From NCBI GenBank assembly GCA_020205615.1, contig CM035165.1, positions 31,345,544 to 31,409,543 of the forward strand: 64,000 bases of DNA, written 5' to 3'. The position numbers and the translations under genes are program-made. Origin of the DNA: Panax quinquefolius (lineage: Eukaryota; Streptophyta; Magnoliopsida; Apiales; Araliaceae). The notes under the pieces are model-generated. The model was not told where the DNA came from, did no database searches, and saw nothing but the letters and a program-made list of their open reading frames with translations. Below are positions 36,004 through 48,188 of the stretch, piece by piece (position 1 is the first letter of the stretch; every line of letters begins with the position of its first letter).

Positions 36004-36428
36004 GATTCTTGATTATCGTTGAAAACTTATGTCTTTAAATCATTGATTTATCATTGTTGAAGACTAAGAATAATTATTTTTCATTATCTTTGTCATAATA
36101 TTATTTACTGGGCTAGTTGAGTTCACCATTTTCCTTTTTGTTCCATTATTTTTCTCAAGAAATGAGAGTATAGCTGGAACTAGTCAGAGAGTGGAGTAAT
36201 GCTCAGAGATAGTTACTATAAAAGTATTCATTATGTTGTAAAATAGCGTGACAATAATTGTAATGAGAACTTAATTTGAGTGTGGATATTCTCGTATGAT
36301 ATACGGTACAATATTTGTATTGAAACTTACAGTATGTGTGCAAACTAGAAAATTTTGTATTTGAATTATGTAGTATGTATTTTGGCGACTCAAAATGGGT
36401 TGTGTGGACCTATTTTGGGTGTGTCACA
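36004..36428 (+). repeat. Terminal gypsy LTR fragment, ends GTGTCACA
   Basis: LTR 3' part that runs through the duplication end at 36311-36315 and reaches the true LTR terminus at 36428. It provides the undisturbed right flank of the tandem duplication. Confidence 0.75.
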
Positions 36429-37345
36429 ACAATCACATGCTTTTTAACCGTTGACGTGTAGTAATTGAGTAGAACAACTCCTTTGTATGGGCAGATGCTT
36501 AAGATGAGTTAGAAAATTGATCTAACTCACTGAATACCAGTTGTTCCAGTGTAGAAGTATTGCAGAAGCATATGCACTGAGATATATATATTTGTGACAA
36601 TTTTGATGAGATGGGGAACTGATTAATTAGTTCTTAGGTGGGGAGCCACTCAATTCACTACATTGATAATTGTTGAACACTTGTGTTGTGATGTTCTTAA
36701 TAAATATGAGAAGATAAATGATCTTAGGTGTTATGATCAAATATGTACGACGTTGGTGATGTGTAGGTTTATAGTTAGGAAATATTATTCAACCTTCATA
36801 AGTAGAATTAAGAAAAGCCAAAGGTCCAAAGGTCCAGATAAACCTTTTTATAGAAGGATTAGAGAGTGTTTTCTCTTAAAATGGTGATGAGAGTGTTAGA
36901 TGATAGGAATCTAATTTAATTCCTATTTATTCAACTGCTTCATAACTACTGTTCAGTTATAGAAATTTTTCAAGAGTTATTATATTATTCTTGATTTTTT
37001 TTTATTCAACTAATATGACTTGCTAGGCAATTAAATGCTCACTCTTGTAAATTCTAATTTAATTGTAGTTAAGTTAGAGCAGGCTGAAGAATCCAATGTA
37101 GTCGAAGAGAAGAAGTTAAAGTTGGAAGATTCGAGTATTAATTGTAATAGCTAATACTGTTATAATATTGTAGAGAATATTAATGATGTATTAGATAAGG
37201 TTTTCGGACCTTGGGATTAGAATGTATGTTTCGCAAGTGTTTTGTAACAATATTATTTTTATTCTTTTAATGTAATAAGTAGTTTTGGATGAGTAACACT
37301 AGGATTCTGATTTTGAAGATAGAACCGGGGTTTTGGGTCGTTACA
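36429..37345 (+). other. A+T-rich stretch, possible LTR remnant of another family
   Basis: No coding signal. It ends GGGTCGTTACA at 37345, a common terminus of plant gypsy LTRs, with a TTTTTATAGAAGG TATA-like site near 36846, so a truncated LTR is likely. The 74-codon frame at 36663-36887 matches nothing I know. Confidence 0.3.
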
Positions 37346-37545
37346 CACAAAGACAGATTCATGGGGATATATATAATATTCGTTTTACTAATGAAAAGTA
37401 AGTTATTAATTTTCTGGTACTTTATACTGCTTTTACATTCATTTGTTATTTTTTTGGTCTTATTATATTGAAAAATTGTATATTTCTCTTTGGTTGTGTG
37501 TTGGGTGTCTACAAATGGCCATATATGCATGCCCTTATGCATGTG
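37346..37545. other. Unique flank with ATGTG target site
   Basis: Short non-repetitive sequence. ATGTG at 37541-37545 is the left target-site duplication of the next element and equals 43198-43202. Confidence 0.6.
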
Positions 37546-37556
37546 TGTAATACCCG

Positions 37557-37574
37557 AAAAATAATAATAATAAC

Positions 37575-37627
<53 letters not shown>

Positions 37628-37637
37628 CAACAACAAC
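37557..37637. repeat. AAT/AAC microsatellite
   Basis: AAT units with an AAC tail just inside the LTR start. A shorter AAT run is at the same place in the 3' LTR (41167-41213). Confidence 0.95.
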
Positions 37638-38014
37638 ATTTAAATCTATATTTAAAAATAGTTAATTGGGATTTCCTTATGTTTGGGTCAGATTCTATTT
37701 AATTTATGTGGATCATAATAAGTAAATGATTGTATTAATTTGGGCTTTTAAATTAATTGGGTCTAATTTAAATTTGTGCAATTTAAAATCCTAATAAAAT
37801 TAAAAGAATTAATAAAATATATTAATTAATAAATAGATAACTAAAACCTAATCATACCCATGATTAGTCTGATATAAGCTTATTATTGGGAACACAAAGC
37901 AAGAGAGGCGGCTAAGAGAAAAGAAAAGAAAACTTACGAGAGGAATTCCTATCAAAGCATCTAGACAATCTATGTAAGTACAATTCAGCCTTAATGGGTG
38001 TAGGTATTATTATA

Positions 38015-38015
38015 T

Positions 38016-38066
<51 letters not shown>

Positions 38067-38087
38067 CTTGATTTCCTTGATTCTAGT

Positions 38088-38124
<37 letters not shown>

Positions 38125-38130
38125 TCTACA
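38015..38130. repeat. TA dinucleotide arrays
   Basis: Two long TA runs separated by about 25 bp of unique sequence. The 3' LTR has longer, rearranged TA runs at 41585-41626, 41699-41727 and 41745-41768. Confidence 0.95.
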
Positions 38131-39214
38131 ATTTTGTTTGTATATATATAAAAGATATACTGTAATTTATTTTTTTAAAAAAGGGATGATAATAAATAAT
38201 ATTATAATATTGTTATTATAATTAAAATATATCTTTTGAGTACAAACCTGAATATCGTATATTAAAATTATTGAATTTATGAAAATATAATTTGTATGAG
38301 TTCATAATTTAATTATATGTATTATATTTTATTTTGATAATTAGATTTCATTTGAATATGGTCGTGTAAGCCTTGCGATTTGAACCCCTTTTGACTTACA
38401 TTTTGTAGTTGGATCCTTAGGGTATACTTGAGTTAACCATTGTGGGGTACCACGAGGCGTATCCTCTCGACCTGAGGCATGACACCTTTCATGGTGGTGT
38501 GATCATCCACCTGCAGTATCCTTTTGTATGCTCTAAGTATGAGCTTTGGCCATTTGATATATTTGTTCAGGGATACGTATGGGTCGACTCGATTATTTGA
38601 TTTGATTTGATTTATTTGGCGGATTAGTGACGATGTCGTCGCGCGTCTTATCCGATTTGATTCAGTATACATCATGATACACCGATGTATTTTGTTAGAC
38701 GTATGGCTATTTGTATTTGAGCTCGAGATGAAATTTTTTCCTTATAAACATTTGATTCAAACCTTATTTTGTTTGGAATTCTTTTGACTATAGTTATTTT
38801 CGGTTCGGCAGTTGTTAATCATTTGTATCTTGTCTCACCAATTTCGATATATTCATGTTTGGTTAGTAGTTGTAATTGTTCGTTCATTCAATTCATTCGG
38901 TACATATATATATTGTTTATATATATGCATTTTTATATCCGTACTGGGCAATTGGCTCACGCTGTGATCTTTTCCGGAAGGTTTGCAGGGGTGATTTAGG
39001 GCTAGTGTGATGAGAGAGTTATCTTTGACAATCTAGGTTGTTTCAATTTTTGGTTTTGGTTATTTTGACTCTAGTTGGAGAATTGTATTTAGTATTGTAT
39101 TAATGGATCACCACTATTAATATTTTGAAGTTATTAGTACTCTGTTTACTAATTTTGAGGTTTGATGTGGTTTGCACGTGACCTTACTTTCCTTTTTGGG
39201 AAGGGGGTGTTACA

Positions 39215-41153
39215 GAGATGGTATCAAAGCTTAGGTTCTTTCTTGTAGAAAACCTATTTAGGTTTGACCTGTGAGTTGTGGGTAAATCACTGGGTAGACG
39301 TAGGAGTTTGATTTGATTTTGTTCTCTGTTTGGTTGGTCTTGATTTTGACAAAGTGTTTTGAGCTCTTTGAGTTGTAGTTGATTTGAGAAAGGCGAGATA
39401 ATTTGTTAAGATTATTATTGTTATGCGTTGGAGCAATAATATTAGTTAAGGATTGTGATTTGATCATTAAGAAGAAGAATGTCATATTTTGTTCAATTAA
39501 GAAATGATTATACGATTATGATATGAGCATTTGTATCAGCGAGTTTTGATATTGGAGAATTATTTGTTAGAGTTATTTCAGGTAATTACAAATTATTATG
39601 ATTTTGGAATTGAGGATTTGATTTGGGTTAGATTCTGATTTTTGTTAAGTTGTGAATAATTTGAGGTATGTGAATCGGTGGGATAATATGATAAAGTGAA
39701 AACTATTAAGTACAGAGGATCTCTTGTAATTTTGAGTTGTTGTTGAGATTCGAGATAATTAGATTAATCTTTTGGAGTAAATGAATTTTGCGTTTGTTTC
39801 CTAGTAGAATATTGGAGTTATCTTATATGAAATTTTGAGTGATAGTATGAGGAGATCTTGGAATTTGTTGGGTTAAGATTTGCATTAAGAGAATGATTGA
39901 TTCATTGAATGATTAGATATATACAATAAGTGATGAATCTTTAATAGATTTTGAAAGCTATAGTTTGTTTATTCAGATTGTAGGATATATGATTTGGAGT
40001 TTCGTATGGTGATGAAGAGATCTTAGTAGTAATATATTTTTGGTGTAATATTATTTGAGAACTAATTTGATTCTAGGTTATGATATTTTGAAACTCTTGA
40101 GTTCTTAGGGTGAGTTGGAGATATAATTTGTACAATTGTTTTGTTTGTCCGATGTCATTGAAGTTTTGCATGTATTTATGTAAAATAAATAAATAAAATA
40201 AAAATAATTTGTTAAATCTTTGTCATGTGTGGAACATAAACATTTTACGAGTTAAAAATAATTTTAAATATTTTGGGTATTCGAATCGTATTTAGATGAA
40301 GAAAATTTTTTGTGTTTTCGAATTATGTTCCGAATAGTACGTGCGTTTGCAAGAATGAAACTTAAAGAAATTAACGGGGGCTCGCACCAACGGTGGATCA
40401 TGTGATTTAATTTAGTGTAACGCGAAGAACCTTGCCAAGGCTTAATTAACACGGTATAGCTGACGAAGCTTTTACAAGTAGATGGATAATTGCGTGGACC
40501 GACGGATTTATTAGGCTTGATCGATACAAATGGTGGCGCTACATCTTAACTAAAGTTTATGAATAATTATACATTCGATTTAAATAAAAATAAAAATAAA
40601 ACTTTATGTAGCTTATTTGAATTCCGAGGACGGAATTATTTTAAGGGGAAGGTAATGTAATAACTCAAATTTTTGGGGTATAATTAAATAATTGATTAAA
40701 TTAAAATTGAGGAGTCCATTAGGATTTTGATAACTACTATATTGATTCCTATTTATTTTTTAAAGAGTGAAGGTGTAACTTTAATCCGATTATAATTTGA
40801 TTAGTTGAATTTCGGAGTAAAATACTTGTACGCACTGCAGTCCATAAAAAAAATCATAATTAATTAATTAATCCGATGTCAAAATTGAGTGAATTCAAAG
40901 CGTGTTTCTTCAGTTTTTCATCTTCTACAATTTGGAAGAAGAAAGAAGCTTGAGGCAATTTTAGATCGTCAAAAGCGGGTTATGAGGAGGAAGTCAATCT
41001 CATTTGTTAAAGTTTTGTAGCAAAATTATTTGGAGCGCGAAGCTACTAAAGATGGGGGAGTCGATTTGAGCGGAGTGTTCGACTCTCTTTGAAAATTTGG
41101 TACGTTTTATTCTTTTGATTCCGAGGACGGAATCCTTTTTAAGGGTGAGGTAA
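39215..41153 (+). other. Non-coding internal region of LARD-like element
   Basis: A+T-rich, full of stops in all frames; no domain recognised. From 40617 the phrase TTGAATTCCGAGGACGGAAT runs to a purine tract and TGTAATAACTC; nearly the same phrase recurs at 41115 directly before the true 3' LTR. The 498 bp between looks like the start of another LTR. Confidence 0.6.
39219..39230 (+). other. Primer-binding site of LARD-like element
   Basis: TGGTATCAAAGC four bases after the LTR end; initiator tRNA-Met type with one mismatch. Confidence 0.85.
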
Positions 41154-41167
41154 TGTAATACCCGGAA

Positions 41168-41216
<49 letters not shown>

Positions 41217-41581
41217 TTTAAATCTATATTTAAAAATTGTTAATTGGGCTTTCCTTATGTTTGGGTCAGATTCTATTTAATTTATGTGGATCATAATAAG
41301 TAAAGGATTGTATTAATTTGGGCTTTTAAATTAATTGGGTCTAATTTATATTTGTGCAATTTAAAATCCTAATAAAATTAAAAGAATTAATAAAATATAT
41401 TAATTAATACATAGATAACTAAAATCAATCATACCCACTAACTAGTCCCGACAAGCTTATTATTGGGAACACAAAAGCAAGAAGTGGCTAAGAGAAAAGA
41501 AAAGAAAACTTACGAGAGGAATTCCTATTAAAGCATCTAGACAATCTATGTAAGTACAATTCAAATTTTAATGGGTGTAGG

Positions 41582-41628
<47 letters not shown>

Positions 41629-41693
41629 TATAACTCTTTGCTATTTACGATTTGAGTTTATATATATATAGTGGTATAACTTGTCGCTAATTC

Positions 41694-41730
<37 letters not shown>

Positions 41731-41742
41731 ACAATTTCGTTT

Positions 41743-41777
<35 letters not shown>

Positions 41778-43197
41778 CATAATTTATTTTTTTTAAAAGG
41801 GGATGATAATAAATAATATTATAATATTGTTATTATAATTAAAATATATCTTTTGAGTACAAACCTGAATATGGTATATTAAAATGATTGAATTTATAAA
41901 AATATAATTTGTATGAGTTCATAATTTAATTATATGTATTATATTTTATTTTGATAATTAGATCGAATTGAGAGAGTTTAGCGGGTGATAGTTGGATTCG
42001 GTGAATTATTTTGGTACTATATTAAGGTACGAATTTCGTACTTTTTCAGCGAGACTCTTTTAAATATAATTCGTTCGTTTTGTTATTTGTTTAGAAATTT
42101 GGTATTGCATATCAGGATTATTCCTCGTTGTCAAAATTATTGAGATAGTTTCGTTTTGGTGTTGATATTTGAATTCGTATTTGTACTCTTTGAACTAGTT
42201 AATCGTGTCAATATGTTTTGGAGACTTTATTCGTTTGTACCATTGTTCGTATATTTTCGTTCACATTCGAAAGTTATTTTGATCATTGATATATTGTGAT
42301 AATTAATAATGTTGTATTTAATAATTCGATTTCATTTGAATAGGGTCATGTAAGCCTTGTGATTTGAACCCCTTTTGGCTTATATTTTGTTGTTGGATCC
42401 TTAGGGTATACTTGAGCTAACCACCTGTGGGGGTACCACATGCATGTCCTCTTGACACAAAGGCATGACACCTTCCGTGGTGGTGTGATCAGTCCATGAC
42501 GTATCCTTTTGTATGCTCTGGGTATGAGCTTTGGCCATTTGATATATTTGTTCAGGATACGTATGGGTCGACTCAGTATTTGATTTGATTTGATTTATTT
42601 GGCGGATTAGTGACGTATGTGTCATGCGTACTATTCGATTTGATTTGTATACATCATGATACCGATGTATTTTGTTAGCCTGTGGCTATTTGTATTTGAG
42701 CTCAGGATGAAATTATTACCTTATAACCATTTGATTCAAATTTTATTTTGTTTGGAATTCTTTTCGACTATAGTAGTTTCGGTTCGATGTTGTTAATCAT
42801 CATTTGTATCTTATCTCACCAATTTTGATATATTCATGTTTGGTTAGTAGTTGTAATTGTTCGTTCATTCAATTCTTTCGGTATATATATATATATTGTT
42901 TATATATATGCATTTTTATATTCGTACTGGGCAATTGGCTCACGCTGTGTTCTTTTCCGGCAGGTTTGCAGGGGTGATTTAGGGCTAGTGTGATGAGAGA
43001 GTTGTCTTTGACAATCTAGGTTGTTTCAATTTTTGGTTTTGGTTATTTTGACTCTAGTTGGAGAATTGTATTTAGTATTGTATTAATGGATCACCACTAT
43101 TAATATTTTGAAGTTATTAGTACTCTGTTTACTTATTTTGAGGTTTGTTGTGTTTTGCACGTGACCTCCCTTTCCTTTTTAGGAAGGGGGTGTTACA
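41154..43197 (+). repeat. 3' LTR of LARD-like element (2,044 bp)
   Basis: Longer than the 5' LTR because it retains 41964-42330. Ends GGGGGTGTTACA, then TSD ATGTG. Confidence 0.9.
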
Positions 43198-43202
43198 ATG
43201 TG

Positions 43203-43559
43203 GATAGTCTATATTATAGGGGAGAATCTACCAAAAAATTTTTTTTTGGTCGGGTAACTGAACCGAGGCGTATATTTATATTATACATACGTATATGCAA
43301 AAAAAATGAAGTAGACTTGTCCCAATGCTTATTCAGACCATGCATGATGCAATGATTCATATTCCATCCCTATGAATCTATTGTCTTTAGGCTGCTGTAG
43401 ATGTCATTAGGAATCTATGTATGCCATGTTTTTATTCATATAATTCCTTTAAATCACCAGAACACTATCGTAAAGGAAATCATGGTTGCAATATGTTGGT
43501 AGACGAATGCCATGTTTTGAACGTGCACCTTTCATTTTAAACAAAGTTTGATTCCTCTG
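43203..43559. other. Unassigned A+T-rich sequence
   Basis: No coding, repeat or RNA signal that I can support. Confidence 0.3.
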
Positions 43560-44107
43560 GTAAGTATTTAATCATTTCCACCAATAATTTTTCAGTCTGC
43601 TTTCTCTCTTTCAAAGCAAAAATCTAGTAGTTCTTAGTCATTTTTAAATATTCAACCAAAATAAAAGAATTTACATCAACTCTAAATTTGAAAAAGTTTC
43701 ATATTGACTTTGCTTTTTAAATTGAAAAGTAAATATGTTTTTTCTTATCCTCTCATTACACATCTTCGGTGCATTGGATATTCAAGTTCTTGGGTTATCA
43801 ATACAAAGGCGGTAAACATATTTGCAAGGTTATCAATACATATAAACTTGCAAATATGCCTCAAACTCCGCTAATAAGTTACTTTTATATTATTTCAAGA
43901 TGTGTAATGAGAGGATATGAAAAAAAAAATATTTACTTTTCAATTGAAAAAACAAAGTCAATATGAAAATTTTTCAATTGAAAAGTTGATTTAATTTCTT
44001 TTATTTTAGTTGAATATTTAAAAATTACTAAGAACTACTAGATTTTTGTTTTTAAAGAAAGAAAACGTACTGAAAGATTATTGGTGGAAGTGATTAATTA
44101 CTTATCA
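43560..44107. repeat. Large imperfect inverted repeat (foldback)
   Basis: Left arm 43560-43768 and right arm 43898-44106 are inverse complements over about 210 bp with scattered mismatches; the pair CCTCTCATTACACATCTT (43751) and AAGATGTGTAATGAGAGG (43898) is exact. The 130 bp centre holds a further pair, CATATTTGCAAG and CTTGCAAATATG. No transposase and no clear TSD are seen. A foldback MITE is most likely. Confidence 0.8.
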
Positions 44108-44640
44108 AATGTATCATCCAGTGCTGAATGAGAGATGCAAGGTCAAAACGTGACTTTGTTTACCCTACCCACGGAGGCTTTTTGGTCCATTGCTGAATCC
44201 GCCCCCGACTACTCATGAAGGTTTTTGGTCCGCTGCATGTCCATCCATAAAAGAGATGCTTTGTCTTCCCCATGCCCATGATCATTACTCAGGTATATTT
44301 TGCATGACTTGTAATTATAGTATATAGATTTTCATGTGTCATACCAATATCAACACAAATACTATATATGTTTATGGGCTTTATTCTTTTGTTACAGGCC
44401 CGACCGTACTAATTTGGATGATGATGCATGAAGAGGCTTGTATTCTATAGATTCTTCTTGTATTGTACTAGAGATTAGGCAGCTTGTAGTTTTGTATTCA
44501 TTTTTTAGCATTGATTGGTTCATGTTAGAGGAGGATGACATTTGTACTTAATTGGCTTGTATGTTATGTTTATATAGTCTATATTGTGTTGGTTTATTTG
44601 TGAAAGCCTGAAACCTAGGTCTATCTTCAAAATTGGATTT
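44108..44640. other. Unassigned sequence
   Basis: GC slightly higher near 44160-44280. The phrase TTTTTGGTCC is duplicated at 44189 and 44223. No gene or element recognised. Confidence 0.3.
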
Positions 44641-45406
44641 CAACACCCCACGATGCTAGCTAGCCATACCACATAAGCTTAAGACATGAATGTAATTACT
44701 ACATTATTACAAATATCACTACTAAACCCAGGTTCTAGTACCTTAACATCTTAAATTATAATATTATAAATGAATATTATATCATAAAAATATTACAATT
44801 TCAACAAACTATTACAATACATCCTACAATATTACACATTTAAATTTGATAATTAACGAATTCCTTTCGTTGAACACTATCTGGTAATTCAAGTTTGTCC
44901 GTTATAGCTGCAAAAGGTTTAGAGTTTTGTAAGGGTGAGCATTTAATTGCCAAGCCAGTTAAAGCAGTTGAATGAACAAAAAAATCAAGAATCAATTCAA
45001 TATTATTAGAAAACTTTACCAACAGAACAACAGTTGAGAAGCAGCTCGAATAAATAGGAATAACGTAAATTCCTATTGTCCTCAATTATTACTCTTCTTA
45101 ATTATCTGATCCTAAGAATCCTCACTCAAAATCATTCACTATATAAGGCACCTCGATATCAACCTGTCTCTGCTCTACTCTAATACTCAACATAGTTTAA
45201 TCTTCACATAGTTTATGAATAAATCAAAACTTTAATAATCTGAACAATTCAATAATAGAACAATACTTCATAAAAGCACATAAGTGCATATATTGGAAAA
45301 TAGCACAATTCATAGCTAACCACATTGTACAATTATAATACAATTGCACAAAAACATGAAACTTGCATTTAATTCAATAATTTGAATGAAATTAGAAGAC
45401 TTGCTC
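44641..45406 (-). mobile_element. LTR-like fragment (minus strand)
   Basis: About 290 bp after its ACACCCCACG start it has AAGGGTGAGCATTTAATTG, the same spacing at which the next block (45407) has AAGGGTGAGCAACTATTTTG. Two related LTR 3' ends in tandem are the simplest reading. The 81-codon frame here matches nothing known. Confidence 0.4.
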
Positions 45407-46246
45407 TGTAGCGTCCCCAAATCTGGGCCTCTTGAACCCTAGACCTGGTACGTTACGAAACATCATCTCTATAACTATTGCGGAAGATATAAACATAAAT
45501 TGTTTATACAATAAACTTTTACACATAATCCCCAAGGTTTGTAACCTTAACTTAATACATACCTTCAATATCCTACACGTTTTACAATACTATTGGCATC
45601 AAATACTATTACAATTTTAACTGCATAACAGTCCAATTCTGGAATTTTCCTTTGCCTTTGCCTTTGTCTTTATTCAAGTCTTCATCTGAAAATTTTATCA
45701 TGATATAGCAAGGGTGAGCAACTATTTTGCCCAGCAAGTTTAAGTACAATGAAGATATATCATGATTGAAAATGAATAAGCTTTCAAGTTTCTAATAATG
45801 TAATATAATTGTGAAAGAGCATGAATCTAAACTTCAATAATTGAATAAATATGCTAAGTGGTCAACAATGACCATAAACAAATTTAACTGAACCTTATGG
45901 TAATGAAGGTGATCAACCTTTCATACCTGATGAGCATATGCAACATGCACTAAGTGCGAATCAATAATCAAATATGTGGAATAATTGTCAATAATTAATC
46001 CACTAGCATGCTTGAAACATAATAACTCGAGTTTGAGTTAGGAGACTTGCATATACCGCTGAATACCGCTAAGCAATCTAATTTAGTCTCTTATGAAAGA
46101 CCTATCATTAATAAGATCGATCTTCTGGCTAGCATAATACACTTTATATCACAATACTATTACTCGAATAATAAATTAGCTAATATTTAGCCACGTAATC
46201 AAACATTGAATAATTCTTTAACTCATTAGTAATATCATTATCCTTA

Positions 46247-46400
46247 ATAATATTTTAGTCACTTAATTTTATTAACCATTTAATAATATTTTAATTACAC
46301 TCCTTTAATATAATCTTAATCATTCACAAATATTATTAACCATTTAATAATATTTTAATCATTATCTAATATTATTAATCATTTAATAATATTTTAATCG
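46247..46400. repeat. AACCATTTAATAATATTTTAAT tandem repeats
   Basis: Four imperfect units of 40-60 bp sharing CATTTAATAATATTTTAAT. Confidence 0.75.
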
Positions 46401-48141
46401 TATAATAAATGTCTCACATTTTTTTATGCAAATATTTTACATTTTGAAGCTTAAACCATTTATATTCCTTTTTAAAAATATCTTTTATCTGTACTCACAA
46501 ATTTGAGATTTAAACAGCTAATACATAGCTTTTATTGTAAAGCACAACTTACTATATCATTTTCTTTATTTATATTATTTTTATATCTTTTTGTTAGCTC
46601 ATAAGTTAATTCGGCCCATTGCCTCATAAACAAATATTCTATTTCATTAGCAAATTAGTTTCGCACTTTGCTTCATGAATAACTCACATCCTTACTTCGT
46701 ATATATATTAAATATATGTATATATACGCCATAACATAAATCTTAGCTCAAAATTGCCATTTTGAATTTCGAAAACCTTTATTTCATCACTTTCATGTTC
46801 ATTACCATTTTCTAATGGTTCCATACTTTTTGTTTCGTTATAAAACCATTTTCACATACTATTTTCGGCTTATCTCTCTTAAATATATAAATTCATATTT
46901 ACATAATATTTTTATTTATGTCCGTACTGAGTTTTCGTAGCATAAATTATCACATAACATCAAAACTTATCTCTTGGGACTTTATTAGACTTAACATTGC
47001 TTACAATCTAGTCCAAACAAGATCTGGAACGTCGAATATCAAAACAGCTCATAGCGGCTACGCTCGGCGTCGCCCGTTTTTATGTTCTGACATGCTCATT
47101 CGCTCATTTTTAATTCTCAAACCATTAATCAAATCGCAACGAATTTCTAGTATGTTATAGACCTTATGTCATAGTACATTTAAAAATCTTCTAATTGTGA
47201 AAACAAGCTACGAACATTGACCAAATCAACGCTCAAAAAGTCAGCCAAGCGACTTCACCAGCAGCACGGCGCGGCATGGCACAGCGCTGGCTGCTGCCTT
47301 GCATAACGAAGGAGCCACTTTGCGACTTTCTCACGCATTACTCGTAACTCCATATAATCTGATTTTCGGATATGTTATACATGGTATACCAAATTATTTT
47401 TAAAAAATATCATCCAGTAATTTCGGACCCCTTAGGCAGCCTAAAACAGGCCCCAAAAATGTCCACTGGCAACAGTTTTCATCTTTTAACCAGATTTACC
47501 TTCTTTCGCTAAAACAGTCATAACTTTTTTGTTTTAAAAGATTTTTAGGCAATTCTTGAGCCCACGCGAAGATAACTTCCGGGACTACAACTCTTGCCTA
47601 CTGACCGTTTTCCAGATTCCGAACATATCAGCCCAGAAATTCCGTGCAAGGAGATTGTACGGCATTTCTTGGACAGTTTCGACTCTACTACTTTGAAATG
47701 ACATAACTTCTTGCTACGAAGTCAAAATTAGTCTGTTTTGGAGTCTATGGAAAGCTTATTCAGTGTACTACAACATACCAAAAGCCCAGAATTTTCTGGA
47801 ACATCTAGTTAACCCCGAATTATTTTATTCAGGGGCAGCAGTCTACTAGTTTTTCTATGTTGTAAAAACTGTTTTGCTTCTTTCTTCATTGATCATGTTT
47901 TCTCAACACCAAAAATGGTTAGATCCATACTTAATATACTATATAACATGTAGATCTAAGGTTTTTAGAGTTTAAGATCACAACCCATGATTTGATTTAA
48001 AACAACCAAAATAATTAAATCAAGCTAAAGTTTAGGTTTTATACCTTTAGAGCTTTCCTTCTTCTTCTATAATATGAGATGAACTTGGGATATGCAAGGA
48101 TCAAATGCCTCTCTTGTTCCTCTCCTAAGGCTGCCGAAACT

Positions 48142-48145
<4 letters not shown>

Positions 48146-48187
<42 letters not shown>
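48146..48187. repeat. TC microsatellite
   Basis: About 21 TC units, in the presumed transcribed leader of the LTR-like zone. Confidence 0.95.

Positions 48188-48188
<1 letters not shown>

Larger units (their letters stand above)
25208..36311. repeat. Tandem duplication, copy 2 (11,104 bp)
   Basis: Collinear with 14123-25207 over its whole length. Differences are mostly short indels or 2-6 base replacements at CAG/CTG or nearby GC-rich sites; the intervening A+T-rich stretches are almost unchanged. Confidence 0.9.
37546..39214 (+). repeat. 5' LTR of LARD-like element (1,669 bp)
   Basis: Contains an AAT microsatellite (37560-37625), TA arrays (38015-38061 and 38083-38124) and the region around 38340 where about 365 bp present in the 3' LTR is missing. 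Confidence 0.9.
37546..43197 (+). mobile_element. Non-autonomous LTR retrotransposon (LARD-like), TSD ATGTG
   Basis: 5.65 kb with LTRs 37546-39214 and 41154-43197 (TGTAATACCC to GTGTTACA), PBS 39219-39230, PPT-like tract 41141-41153 and a 5 bp TSD on both sides. The 1.94 kb internal region has no gag or pol motif in any frame I inspected, so it depends on proteins of other gypsy elements. The only coding echo is a FRGR-like tail before the PPT. The intact TSD and LTR ends suggest relatively recent movement. Confidence 0.9.

Noticed and set aside
46918..47160. 80-codon frame as a host gene
   Set aside because: No start context, no domain, and located in an LTR-like region with stops around it.
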